64,000 bases of DNA from Acanthosoma haemorrhoidale (GCA_930367205.1 OV884014.1:107800638-107864637); one strand, 5' to 3'; shown: positions 48,317-59,044, counted from the first letter of the stretch. Numbers and translations: made by a program. The notes: generated from the sequence alone by a model not told the origin.

Positions 48317-49164
48317 TGTGGCCACCTCTTAATTACAAATAATTGTAAGTCACCCTCTTCTCGATCAGATAATATCTATCACTGTTTCCATATGTTTAAT
48401 AAAGATTATGACGTCAGTCGGAGTGGGGGAGAAGATAGTGGGGAGAACAGCCGCTGGTAGGGATGACTCCCCACCACGACCAGCCTCCTATATAAGAAAC
48501 GCCCCATAAGGTGAAAATCAGAAAGAAACAAACCGGCCCCTTGAACACTTCTCTCTCTCTCTCTGCACTGGCGCTTGCTGCCCTACTCAAAACCATAGGT
48601 TTCTTATTCAACTACCTCTGCATCTCTCTCTCCTAACCTCGCTATGTTTTAGTCCGGTGTTGTCAGACCCCACACCTTCCTAGTGGGAATCTTTGCCTTC
48701 GTCTCGCTAAAACTAGCACCTCCTTGGGAGAGACCTCTACCTCGCGGACGACGGTTGCCGTGGCCCTACAAACTTTACCTAGTAGCGTTTCCCACGGCAA
48801 TCCAGTCTGCTTCTCTCTGGTTCACACTCGCCTTTGGGATCCGGGTGGTTTTCGCTTACCCTTAGATACCGAGTGTGAATTCGTGGTCATTCCAAGACCA
48901 CACAAACTACCTATAAACCTACCCAGTACCCCTTTTCCTGAACATAGTGCTTTGTCGGGGCACACACCTTCTAAAGATCTTATGGAGTCAGATCAATGCA
49001 AACTAGACTGCCCGCCGACTAGGCCGGCAGCCAGGGTGAACGACCACAGGTCCGCCCACCTTGTCTCTTTCTTGGCGCTCGCCGGATGGCGGCTAAGAGG
49101 TTGTAGCGACCCTAGCCCGCGTCTCTTCCCCACTTCGGGGATACTCAGTTATCTGAGCCCGACA
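48317..49164 (+). mobile_element. Solo LTR, Family E copy 2 (diverged)
   Basis: The ends resemble those of the Family E LTRs: TGTGGCCACC with TCACCCTCTTCTC about 35 bp in, and CCCGACA at 49164. The 3' part shares CTGAACATAGTGCTTTGTCG, the following GGCACAC and ATGGAGTCAGATC (from 48979) with the 54 kb copy. A consensus-like TATATAAG at 48491-48498 is a credible core promoter for the element. An open frame of 169 codons (48724-49233) crosses the LTR but also runs past its end, has no recognised domain and is not considered a gene. It has no 5-bp target duplication, unlike the other two copies. Confidence 0.65.
48491..48498 (+). promoter_or_regulatory. TATA box of the Family E LTR
   Basis: TATATAAG lies about 175 bp inside the LTR, in a GC-rich setting, with pyrimidine-rich CTCTCTCTCT about 50 bp downstream. 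Position and composition fit a U3/R core promoter. The start site itself cannot be read from sequence. Confidence 0.45.
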
Positions 49165-49255
49165 ATAATAATAATATTTAACTCCATAGCAAATAAAGAC
49201 ATAGACATAATGGACAGAGACAGTCCCACATAACAATGAGACTGTTTACATATTT
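49165..49255. repeat. Direct repeat X, right copy, abutting the LTR
   Basis: This is the second copy of the block at 48229-48316 (AATATTTAACTCCATAGCAA ... AGACAGAGACAGTCCCACATA). It begins at the LTR 3' end. It has several differences from the left copy, so the duplication is not recent. Confidence 0.8.
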
Positions 49256-50498
49256 AATAGAAACCATTAGGTTGGTGAAAAAGGAAAAAAAAATATCTAC
49301 CAGCTAAATTCACAATTGAAAGACTGTATTGAAAATAATGTCAAGGTAATCTGCCAATAGCCAGCTCCTAGAACTGCTACACTTTTCCACTAAAGAATCC
49401 TACTCAAATACGGTATGGAGTAACGAGTATGGCATCGTCAATAAATATTTTCTTCAAGATAAATGAATGAATGGCTTAAACATTAGACCATTCGGAGGGC
49501 CAGGCAAGTGATCGAGGTCAACATGTCACTCTTTCGCAATGCATGCCATTGTTCGGAATACCCTCCATGTCTGCTCACCGAATAGACAGCCTGAGAAAAA
49601 ATCATTACAAATCCTCAGATGAATCGTAAAAAGTGCGATTTCCCTATTCTAGCCATCAACAACACCACTGATAATATTGTCACTTTAAGTAGTTGACAAT
49701 TTCAATAAGTAGAAGTTTGTCGGATTATATTATTGGGCAACACTTAGACGTATTATGTCTGCATGAGGCTTTCATTGAGGTCAGGGCATGTTCACAGTTT
49801 AAGTAATTTCAATCTTCTGAACAGTAAACATTATTTAATTTAAACCGTTTAAAGAATCCCTAATATCTTTCATCGAACTAAGACGTTTTCCGAAACAGCT
49901 CTAAGAACGCAATAATTTCCAGTAAACGATAAATAAAAAAGGAGATGAAAAGACTTTCAATTGCCCGCCAGCGTGCACGTTCGTGGAGAGATGGAGAATT
50001 ATTTAAGAAGCACAGGGCCGTATATTCCCAGTCCCCGAGCTTTATCGCCGAGGACCTGTTGCTTTTCCACCGCCGTCGGTAGGACACGTATCAGGAAGTC
50101 TTATCAAGTCAACAACGGCCCAGGGTATGGTCTTTCAAGTAATAGATTTAAGCCACTCTTCACTTCCGGTTTACAAATTCCATCTTGTCACGAGCTAACC
50201 TCAAGCCGAAACGTTTGAAGGAGCAATACCCATATATGATAGCTCATCAAGACACCCTCACTTCCTTTAATTTTCAGGTTGGACGTGGCCATGCGCTTTG
50301 CTCCAAGTTCCTACACAACGTATACAGTTTACAGTCTCACCGTCAAGTTGGTTGCGGGTCTGAGACCAGCTTTAATACTCACCTATCCAAGCAGTAACTC
50401 ATTTTCCTTCAAGAGGCTAAATTATACCCATCTGTTACAGTTTTTATTCGATTCAAGAATTGACAGTTGACGGTCAGGCGATCTAACTTAGAATCTCA

Positions 50499-50515
<17 letters not shown>
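49256..50515. other. Unique sequence with one GC-richer island, no gene seen
   Basis: No coding region is supported. The island 49950-50210 is unique and less AT-rich. An (AT)n run at about 50499-50514 directly precedes the Family A tail. Confidence 0.45.
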
Positions 50516-50529
<14 letters not shown>

Positions 50530-50784
50530 AATTTGCAAATTTCTCCTCTTTCTGCTATGCGCAGATGCATTTGAAGGAGGTCGGGTTACTCAACAATACA
50601 GGCTGTGGTTAAAATACAATAACGTAAAAACAAATCTAGGTGATGGGGCTCACTTTCAGCTCTTGTAGATCAATAACTTGAGACGCAGTGATAGATTGGG
50701 GGAAGTTAATAAATGCTTAAGTCGGTAAGACTTCATGCGTATATGCTTCAACTTCTTCGCAAAATGGTTACTAAAATGGAGGTC
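50516..50784 (-). mobile_element. Non-LTR retrotransposon, Family A copy 2 (internally deleted)
   Basis: This minus-strand copy is adjacent to the Family D fragment. In element sense it starts at 50784 with LHFSNHFAKKLKHIR, continues to LRLKLLIYKS and then jumps straight into the 3' UTR hairpin (50638-50655, AGGTGA/TCACTT). The segment that encodes the C-terminal RT part in other copies is deleted. The 3' UTR is the same type as at 2.6 kb. The T-run at 50515-50529 is the poly(A) tail in element sense. Confidence 0.82.
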
Positions 50785-51042
50785 TTTTTGTGAGGGAAAG
50801 GCCTTAAAGACTACGCGAATATCATTACTTTCGGTTCTTTTCTTGTGTTTGTTTTTCCTTTCCTTCCATTTTTCCCTCATCATCTCTACGTGCTTTTGTT
50901 TTCTTTCTTCTGTCCACGCGACTTCCTTTTTCGATTTTTTCTTTCCCACAAGAACCTTGATTTCCTTCAGTATTTTTCTATATCTTTCTCCGTCCCGACA
51001 ATCCTGGTCCGTTATTCCTAGTCTTTCAGTTTCTTCCTTCAT
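50656..51042 (-). pseudogene. Chimeric frame: Family D C-terminus fused to Family A RT
   Basis: A single 128-codon minus-strand frame joins two retroelements. The first part (ERLGITDQDCRDGERYRK ... VAWTEERKQKHVEMMREKW) resembles the basic C-terminal tail of a second type of endonuclease/reverse transcriptase element. The last part (LHFSNHFAKKLKHIR, LTSPNLSLRLKLLIYKS) is Family A. The join lies near 50784-50830. This is best read as insertion of a truncated Family A copy into Family D, or the reverse, that by chance kept the frame. No transcription or function is implied. Confidence 0.75.
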
Positions 51043-51455
51043 CTGCTTGGTGTATCCCCTGGAGCTTTTGTATCCTCGGATTTTGGTCCGTGGAATTTCA
51101 GTCTCCTGATCCTTATGTTTCTAGGTCTTTTGTGTCTTTGTAGATTTCTTGGTTGGATCTTAGTCTGTTTCCTTCTTGTGTATTTTTGTGGCCGTAGATC
51201 CTTCTTAGGATTCTTCGTTCTATTCTCAGTAGTTTATCTAGATTGGGGAGGCATGAGGTTTCCGTCCCATATAATATTACCGGTTTAACGACTGTGTTGT
51301 AGTGTCTTGTTTTCGCTTTAGTGGACAGGCTTTTCTTGTTATATACGTTACTGGTTGCAAAGCTTAGTCTCTCTAGTTTGGAGATTCTTTCTTTCATACT
51401 TTCTTTTTCTAAACCGTTGTTACATATATTCTCGCCCAGGTACTTAAATTTTTGT
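50785..51455 (-). mobile_element. Non-LTR retrotransposon fragment, Family D
   Basis: This minus-strand fragment is different from Families A-C. In element sense it reads KFKYLGENICNNG, KERISKLERLSFATSN, TRHYNTVVKPVILYGTETSC and LLRIERRILRRIYG, the typical C-terminal layout of endonuclease/RT elements whose conserved block is V--P--LYG-E-W. Frameshifts occur near 51113 and again between about 51050 and 51110, since three frames are needed to follow the protein. Its 5' end is lost at a TATATA stretch at about 51458-51470. Confidence 0.8.
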
Positions 51456-52341
51456 ATATATATATTTATTTATTTATAAATAAAGTTTATTACATTATAT
51501 TGTCGCTGTGTATTTTACAGTAAAGCCCGGTCCATTATTATTGAAAGCTATCGAAAATGCTTGTGAAAATATCTGTCCCCCATAACAGAGTCCACTCCAA
51601 ATGAACTTTAATCCAGGCACTAATTTCATTTAGCCGACTGACAATTACCACGGAGTGCCCGACCTGGGAAACAAACATTGAACACGAATATTTGAACATG
51701 AGTTTCACGTAAACACACAGACATGACATGAAAAAAACATGCAGCATGCCATCTGTCAGTCCCTGATCAGCAATCATTGAGCGATTATTCAAATTGATAC
51801 ATGTATCTATTGGCTTTTGATTGGATACTAATGTCCAACAGCTTGTAGTGCTGCCCTTCTTGTACCTACATACCTTTGCATGTTTGTTGATGGTGCAATT
51901 GAACATGTATATATAATGCATATTTTTTATTACTTGATCGTTTTTATGCGTTTCTGTGTGTCTGTCCTGTTCTATACGAATGAAATTCTAATTAATTACT
52001 TGGTATTAAGAAAAAAAAATGTATCTGCCTCATGAATAGGATACCAACTTAAAGATCTGTTGCCATGTGTTTAGAATGAAATGAAATTTATGGATTTTCA
52101 AATATTGAGTTTCCGGTTGAAATCATCTGCCTAGAATGTCTATGATCTGTTCAGGTGCCAAGGTGTTACCCTTTTATTAAGGTTGAAGCAAGTACCATTA
52201 AACTGCTATAGGTTAGTGTTTCTTGTTTTAATGTCCTTTTCAGACATCACAATCGTCTAATCCTCCTGTAATACTCACCTACTTCCTTCCTTCCCACGCA
52301 AAGATTACCACCGCTAAGGATATCAAGCTATCACACACTAA
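51456..52341. other. AT-rich unique sequence, no gene seen
   Basis: A 127-codon minus-strand frame (51538-51921) has no recognised domain and no supporting start context, and is probably chance. A TTTATTTATTTATAAATAAA palindrome-like stretch lies at about 51467-51486. Confidence 0.4.
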
Positions 52342-52926
52342 CTGAAGGGCGCTAGCCAATTAATCGCCGACAGGCTGCGAGCTGTCCACATTCCAGTGAA
52401 CCCAGCCAAGACTCAGGGGATCATCTTATCTTTCCAGCATGGGAAAAAGAAGCGTCCACCCAGCTTTACTATAGACGGGACTCAATGTAAATTAGCCAAC
52501 AGCATCTGCTACCTGGGCAACAACCTAGGCAGGCACATGACGTTCGGCACACACTTGCAAAAGAAATTAAAACGAGTCCGCAGAACTTACTACTCTCTCC
52601 AGCATCTCATCACCAGCCAGGCCATATCCTTTCGACTGAAACTCCTCATACACAAGAGCGTCCTGAGGCCAGCTCTACTGTTTGGGACACCACTCTTTAG
52701 ATTCCTACATGCCAGCACCATAACTCGCCTCCAGAGCTTCCAGAACAACATCCTGCGTACGGCATTGTGGCATACCCCTTTTCGTGAAATGAAGGCTACC
52801 GACATGCTCCCCAACATCACCGAAGCCATCAGACGACGTCACATCAAGTTCTTCGACTCGATGAAGCACAGTCTAAACCCTCTCTTCCGAGACACGACAC
52901 CACGACCGCTACCGGCACGATGGTAA
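52342..52926 (+). pseudogene. Reverse transcriptase C-terminal part (Family B), 5'-truncated
   Basis: The frame is open from 52342 to TAA at 52924-52926. Blocks in order are LIADRLRAVHIPVNPAKTQ, YLGNNLGRHMTFGTHLQKKL, FRLKLLIHKSVLRPALLFG, LRTALWHTPFREMKATDM and RRHIKFFDSMK, ending PRPLPARW. NPAKTQ and YLG correspond to the region just after the RT catalytic box (usually N--K---I and YLG). The FADD/YADD box lies upstream and is lost. No frameshift is seen in this part. Confidence 0.87.
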
Positions 52927-53246
52927 CTCACAAGATCAAGTAAAGCAGAAGAAATGGTTGACATCATGGTGCTTGGCCCACCAACAACAAGCCTCTAACG
53001 GGCACCCAACACTGATATCAGACTAACTACGACTGCACTACATGCCTAGAGAAGACTCTAGGCCCAGCTACCAGTGGACTGTCACCACTGTACCGTAACA
53101 ATCAACCTCCACCGAGGCCTCCCAAACTCCTCTTACACCACCTTCAAGCAGGTCATCCTAGTACAAGGATCCGATCACCCTAAATATTTTATATTTCTCC
53201 CTCATCCTAAAATTCTAACTAGAGAGCTTAAAAAAAAACAAAAAAC
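52342..53246 (+). mobile_element. Non-LTR retrotransposon, Family B copy 4 (longest Family B copy)
   Basis: This plus-strand copy has 195 codons of RT C-terminus and about 320 bp of 3' UTR. It has the hairpins CCTAGAG-AAGA-CTCTAGG (53045-53062) and CAGTGG-ACTGTCA-CCACTG (53072-53090), and ends AGAGAGCTTAAAAAAAAAC with an A-rich tail (about 53222-53246). It is the best reference for the other Family B pieces. Confidence 0.9.
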
Positions 53247-54086
53247 CGAAGTGAATTAATTTGGCAGTATCCAACTTTGGGATTGTTTTTATATTGACAA
53301 ATTAACTGCTCAACTAGCGCATACTCCTTCATTAATAAATATGTACTTACATTTTTTTTTTATATTTTAAAATCGGAAGGACTTTCTGATGAGGACGGGA
53401 TTGCTATTCATTTAGCCAATTTTAAAATGACCTGGTAGCTTTTCGCTTTACCAAAAACAAAAAGGGTTTTTTCATCTTTGATGGTGAGGTGAGAGTTTCA
53501 TTGAAATAAATTTATAGTCTGGGAAAAATTCAGGAATGAAGCACACACGTTGTAAGTCCGAAGGGAGCGTCGAGGAATATGCTTGCTAAGCCCCCGTGAA
53601 TATTCGGAATTAGAATAGTAAGCCGTTATGGCAAAGCCCCTGCGTGAAGAAAACTCCTACAACTGTCGGTTGGGTTCGAGACCCGGCAAGTAGCGGAGGA
53701 TTTAGCAGGACCGAGTTGGCCCCAGATGTTGGTTCAACAACTCCTCGCTTCAACTGTGCACTGAGCGGGCAGTCAAACTTTACAATAGCAGAAGGGGGGT
53801 GTCTAGTGGCCCATCAATACCAGGGTAGCAATTCACATAGACAAACTTTTATTTATTATTAGGAGGAATTAGCAAATTATTATTTCTTTCCTTCATTTGC
53901 TTTTGTTTATAGAAAACAAGGAAGCAGTTATTAATAATTTTATTAATCTTTACTCAAGCTTGGCCTAGCGACAAAATTGGAGGCTAAATAAACTAGCTAT
54001 TAGTAGGCGAATCATTACCTCTTTAAAAAAAACACTGTAACAGGCAAATTATTGTTAAGAAAAAAAATGTTAAATATATATATAGA
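53247..54086. other. Unique AT-rich sequence, no gene seen
   Basis: No coding region is supported. A T-arm-like motif (TTGGGTTCGAGACCCGG at about 53669-53685) could form a 5-bp stem with a 7-nt loop, but the rest of a tRNA cloverleaf is missing. Confidence 0.45.
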
Positions 54087-54878
54087 TGTAGTGACTCAAC
54101 TACATAAGTGTTAAATCACCCTATACTCTGGTGCATATATAATGTATTGTAATTAGATGTAAAACATTGTTTTCTAGTAATAAATCATGGAGAGATCGGC
54201 AGTCATAAAACAAGTAACAGAGGGTCGAAGGTCCAGCAATAAAACCTGAGAGGGTAAGCCACCTGACTGTCATAAATAGACCCCGGTAGACCTAGGGTCA
54301 CCTTCCGGCGGTCATAAAATCTAAAAGCCAAGCCATAAACAGTCCTTTAGGGGACAAGGGATCACGTACCTCGGCGCAGGTGTAACATCATAAACATACC
54401 CCTTTCAAGCCAGGCTCCACCTTCCGGTAGGGAGGGGAAATAATATTTAAAACCAAGGGGTTTCACCCTGAAACCACTCTTTCCCAGTCTCTTCATCTCC
54501 TCAGCCGCTTCACTAGGTCGCTTTACGCCAGGGCCGCTTGGCCCTGGAAGGCAGACACTTAGACTCCTCGTCAGCCTACTCTCTCTGCCACACCTCTGCG
54601 CCGTCACCCTGTCTCACAGCCTCTAGCAGACCTTCTGACGACTTGTACCTATTACGCTGCCGATCTCCCACCCGAACTCTGAAAACTGGTATTATTCTTT
54701 ATGGAACCTCTGTACCCTTCTTCTGAACACAGTGTATTGTCGGGACACATCCCTATCATAAAATGGAGTCAGATATTAACGCCTACATGGAACATGGTCC
54801 ATGTTATAAACTACAACAATCCGCACTTGTCACCAGGGCTAGAGTGATCAGGCACTCCCCTAGTAACGCACTCCGACA
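54087..54878 (+). mobile_element. Solo LTR, Family E copy 3 (reference copy)
   Basis: The 792-bp element begins TGTAGTGACTCAACTACATA and ends CGCACTCCGACA. It is flanked by a perfect 5-bp direct repeat ATAGA (54082-54086 and 54879-54883). TG...CA ends and a 5-bp duplication are hallmarks of an LTR retrotransposon integration. Internal marks are ATTTAAAA near 54447 (possible TATA box), an 8-bp-stem hairpin CCAGGGCC-GCTT-GGCCCTGG (54528-54547) and ATGGAGTCAGAT near 54763. No internal gag-pol region is attached, so it is a solo LTR left by LTR-LTR recombination. The superfamily (Gypsy, Copia or Bel-Pao) cannot be told from the LTR alone. Confidence 0.88.
54528..54547 (+). other. Conserved GC hairpin in the Family E LTR
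   Basis: CCAGGGCC and GGCCCTGG are separated by GCTT. The same stem with a 3-nt loop (AGT) is found in the 39 kb copy at 39149-39167. Confidence 0.7.
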
Positions 54879-54883
54879 ATAGA

Positions 54884-55575
54884 TAATAGGCACAGACTAC
54901 TATTAGGGATAAGAAAACGTTCTAGCTTCTACCAAATACTAACAACCAAATAAGAGAACTAAACTTTAACAGTTTAAATTTAAAAATACAAATATTTATT
55001 GTTTTCTTTACAATTATTGAGTGAAAGAGGTTTCCTTTATAATTTGCAGAGTTTCAACAGAAATAAAATATCGCAATAATATTGTTAAGAGTAAAACTCA
55101 GAAAAGGGAAACCTATATATTAGTATTAGGAACAGGTTGAAAATAAATTTGTCGACGTGTCTTTCTATTCAGGCATTTTATAAACTAAAATGAACAAATC
55201 AAGAGTATAAATAACTCAAAATTATTTTGAAATAAACATTACCGTAAGCTAACCAACAATCTAACAAAACCTAATTACAAACTGTCTGCAAGTTATCAAC
55301 ATAAAAATAACCAACTGCGGAATGTTTGAAAATTTATTTTGAACCTGTTAATGGAAATTTCACTTTTCGTCCGAGGAATCGAACCTGAAACGAAGCGCTC
55401 AACCTAAATACGCAAATGAGCAGTAAGGGTAAGATCTTCTACTGCTAAGAGGGTCTTAAAGACAGAATGGCAAATGACGATCATTGACTTAAATCCCTGC
55501 TGTTAATCACACTAATCAGATTGTAGGTGTGGTAAGTAGGTTCCAAAGGGACACACACAACTAGCATATAGATGT
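54884..55575. other. AT-rich unique sequence, no gene seen
   Basis: No coding region is supported. A B-box-like word in minus orientation (near 55376-55388) lacks other tRNA parts. Confidence 0.5.
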
Positions 55576-57557
55576 AGGTTTGGGTATGAACATCGTGGTA
55601 GAAAGAGTATGCAATTATATCAGCAATTGCATGTTTGGGTATGAACACCGTGGTAGATAGACTATGCAATTATATCAGCAATTGCATGTTTGGGTATGAA
55701 CACCGCGGTAGATAGAGTATGCAATTATATCAGCAATTGCATGTTTGGGTATGAACACTGCGGTAGATAGAGTATGCAATTATATCAGCAATTGCATGTT
55801 TGGGTATGGAGACCGGGGTAGATAGAGTATGCAATTATATCAGCAATTGCATGTTTGGGTATGGACACCGCGGTAGATAGAGTATGTAATTATATCAGCA
55901 ATTGCATGTTTGGGTATGGACACCGCGGTAGATAGAGTATGCAATTATATCAGCAATTGCATGTTTGGGTATGATCACCGTGGTAGATAGACTATGCAAT
56001 TATATCAGCGATTGCATGTTTGGGTATGAACACCGTGGTAGATAGGCTATGCAATTATATCAGCAATTGCATGTTTGGGTATGAACACCGTGGTAGATAG
56101 AGTATGCAGTTATATCAGCAATTGCATGTTTGGGTATGAACACCGCGGTAGATAGACTATGCAATTATATCAGCAATTGCATGTTTGGGTATGAACACCG
56201 TGGTAGATAGAGTATGCAATTATATCAGCGATTGCATGTTTGGGTATGAACACCGCGGTAGATAGAGTATGCAATTATATTAGCAATTGCATGTTTGGGT
56301 ATGAACACCGCGGTAGATAGAGTATGCAATTATATCAGCAATTGCATGTTTGGGTATGAACACCGTGGTAGATAGAGTATGCAATTATATCAGCAATTGC
56401 ATGTTTGGGTATGAACACCGTGGTAGATAGGCTATGCAATTATATCAGCAATTGCATGTTTGGGTATGAACACCGTGGTAGATAGAGTATGCAATTATAT
56501 CAGCAATTGCATGTTTGGGTATGAACACCGTGGTAGATAGACTATGCAATTATATCAGCAATTGCATGTTTGGGTATGGACACCGCGGTAGATAGAGTAT
56601 GCAATTATATCAGCAATTGCATGTTTGGGTATGAACACCGTGGTAGATAGGCTATGCAATTATATCAGCAATTGCATGTTTGGGTATGAACACCGTGGTA
56701 GATAGAGTATGCAATTATATCAGCAATTGCATGTTTGGGTATGAACACCGTGGTAGATAGACTATGCAATTATATCAGCAATTGCATGTTTGGGTATGAA
56801 CACCGCGGTAGATAGAGTATGCAATTATATCAGCTATTGCATGTTTGGGTATGGACACCGCGGTAGATAGAGTATGCAATTATATCAGCAATTGCATGTT
56901 TGGGTATGGACACCGCGGTAGATAGAGTATGCAATTATATCAGCGATTGCATGTTTGGGTATGAACACCGGGGTAGATAGAGTATGCAATTATATCAGCG
57001 ATTGCATGTTTGGGTATGAACACCGCGGTAGATAGAGTATGCAATTATATCAGCGATTGCATGTTTGGGTATGAACACCGGGGTAGATAGAGTATGCAAT
57101 TATATCAGCGATTGCATGTTTGGGTATGAACACCGGGGTAGATAGAGTATGCAATTATATCAGCGATTGCATGTTTGGGTATGAACACCGGGGTAGATAG
57201 AGTATGCAATTATATCAGCGATTGCATGTTTGGGTATGAACACCGGGGTAGATAGAGTATGCAATTATATCAGCGATTGCATGTTTGGGTATGAACACCG
57301 GGGTAGATAGAGTATGCAATTATATCAGCGATTGCATGTTTGGGTATGAACACCGGGGTAGATAGAGTATGCAATTATATCAGCGATTGCATGTTTGGGT
57401 ATGAACACCGCGGTAGATAGAGTATGCAATTATATTAGCAATTGCATGTTTGGGTATGAACACCGCGGTAGATAGAGTATGCAATTATATCAGCGATTGC
57501 ATATTTGGGTATGAACACCATGGTAGATAGAGTATGCAATTATATCAGCAATTGCAT
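55576..57557. repeat. 55-bp tandem array, 36 copies
   Basis: The unit is about 55 bp and contains ATGTTTGGGTATGAACACCG, GGTAGATAGAGTATG and the dyad TGCAATT-ATATCAGC-AATTGCA. Copies fall into subtypes by position 21 (T, C or G after CACCG), by GAACACC against GGACACC, by GAGTATG, GACTATG or GGCTATG, and by CAATTGC against CGATTGC. A block of near-identical copies with CGATTGC plus CCGGGG occupies about 56941-57400, which suggests local amplification. The array ends at 57557 in unrelated sequence. Confidence 0.97.
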
Positions 57558-57963
57558 ACCCTGCCGAAGACTAATATAAGACTCGAGGCTTGACAGATGG
57601 TGTCATTCGTGTGTGTCTGAGGGAATAATTAATTAAAGTCTCTTTGATGATGGGCTCTTTACTTTAAGGGTCTTCCATCGCCTTATCGGCTCCTTTAGCC
57701 AGGCTTTCATTTCCTAACTCCTTCTTACAGATCCACCATACAAGTTTAAACAATTCACTTTTTAACTCTTGCACTTAAAGGGTTTGCGGAGCATTCACGA
57801 TATTGGATTATTTTGCAGTTTACAAGTCAAACTCAAAACAGCTCAAGGTAGGCTTAAGATCTTCAACGGTGCCACTTATTTTGGGAATATATTTAAAGTA
57901 CAGACAGATTTTGTAACGAGGATTTCCCCGACAGCTAAAGATACTTCATTTTGGGAAGACTTG
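57558..57963. other. Unique sequence, candidate non-coding element
   Basis: No coding region is supported. The part 57590-57760 is less AT-rich and holds CTTTGATGATGG and AATTAATTAA words. It is unique in the window. Function is unknown. Confidence 0.4.
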
Positions 57964-58022
57964 TGCACGGTAGCTCAATGGTAGAGTATCTAGTCGTGCG
58001 GGGTTCGAGCCCGATTCTGCAA
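57964..58022 (+). pseudogene. tRNA-like sequence lacking an anticodon arm
   Basis: TGCACGG, then a good D-arm/A-box (TAGCTCAATGGTAGAG, 57971-57986), then only about 13 nt, then a T-arm/B-box (CGGGGTTCGAGCCCG, 57999-58013) and TTCTGCA that can partly pair with the 5' TGCACGG. A T7 run at 58026-58032 follows and could end RNA polymerase III transcription. The A-box to B-box spacing is about 30 nt instead of about 44, so the anticodon stem-loop is missing. It cannot decode. It may be a deleted tRNA pseudogene or a tRNA-derived repeat. Confidence 0.5.
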
Positions 58023-58032
58023 GAATTTTTTT

Positions 58033-59044
58033 CTCTTTTTTAATAATTAAATATAAAGAACATTTTAATTTTTTAAGTAAGGTCACTTCTGAGTTCTGTA
58101 GATTTTGATTGTTTATATTTTTTCATAGTTTTATTTACACGTCGAACTAAAAGACTAATAGTCGTTATGGGTTGTTATTAGTTTATTTAATAATTAATTA
58201 TGCTCTGAAATATTGAGCGGACCCATACCATATTATTGTTCTCAATGTTTCTTAGATGGTACGACATGTAGGCAAAACCATTTGAAACATACATTACTTC
58301 GTAGATGATGTAAAGTATCTATAATGTCATGAAATATTATTATCAAATTAAAACCGACTCAAATAACCAATAATATTAAGCCTTTAACACATCCCCGTCT
58401 CAGTGTACACACAACTATATATAATAGATATATAGCAGAAACTTATATATAGTAAGTATATGAATGTATGAGTATAATTTCAAGACAAAATTACAATAGA
58501 CAATATGAAGTACCCATCAGAACCAAAAGTATAAAAAATATTATAAGGAATAATATTGAAAAAATGTCTATTATTATATGTTTATTGTTATCGCCTACCA
58601 ATGACAGCTGTGAGTAGGCCCCCCCCCCCTGAGTGGCCAGAGCCGTCCATATTCGGGCTATCTAAGGGTGCCCACCCAGGGATCACCCCCCCCCCCCCGC
58701 GACTGTTGAGGTATCGGCAGGGATAGCGCCTGTCCGCTCTATTGCATTTCCATCTCAAGGCTCTCTTTGTCGGCGGCTATATATCTCTCAGGGCGATCTG
58801 GGGCAGTATTACCTCCGCCCCTCCTGTAGCCATCTATATTAGGGCCTCCATGCCGCTTGGGGGAACTTCGTTTCACCTTGGTCTTCAGAGTGTGCGAGGG
58901 GGATGCATAACCAGTGATAACCATGAAATATCACATAATGAAAATTAACATTTAAATGAAGAAATGTCATCACAAAGCAAAAGTAGTGATAGAGGAAGTG
59001 AACTATGTCTTTGTAAGAAATACAGTGTCAATTGTTTCACACTT
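58033..59044. other. AT-rich sequence then a GC-richer island, no gene seen
   Basis: 58033-58600 is very AT-rich. 58600-58910 is an island with two C-runs (about 58619-58630 and 58686-58699) and no repeat relationship inside the window. Overlapping short frames on both strands there are considered chance. Confidence 0.45.

Noticed and set aside
48724..49233. 169-codon plus-strand frame as a host gene
   Set aside because: It lies mostly inside the diverged Family E LTR and runs past its 3' end. No domain was recognised.
51538..51921. 127-codon minus-strand frame as a gene
   Set aside because: No recognisable family, no motif, and composition typical of a chance frame.
53640..53700. tRNA gene
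   Set aside because: Only a T-arm-like stem-loop is present, with no D-arm, anticodon arm or acceptor pairing.
58739..58948. Overlapping frames on both strands near C-runs
   Set aside because: Same reasoning: no domain and no coding signature.
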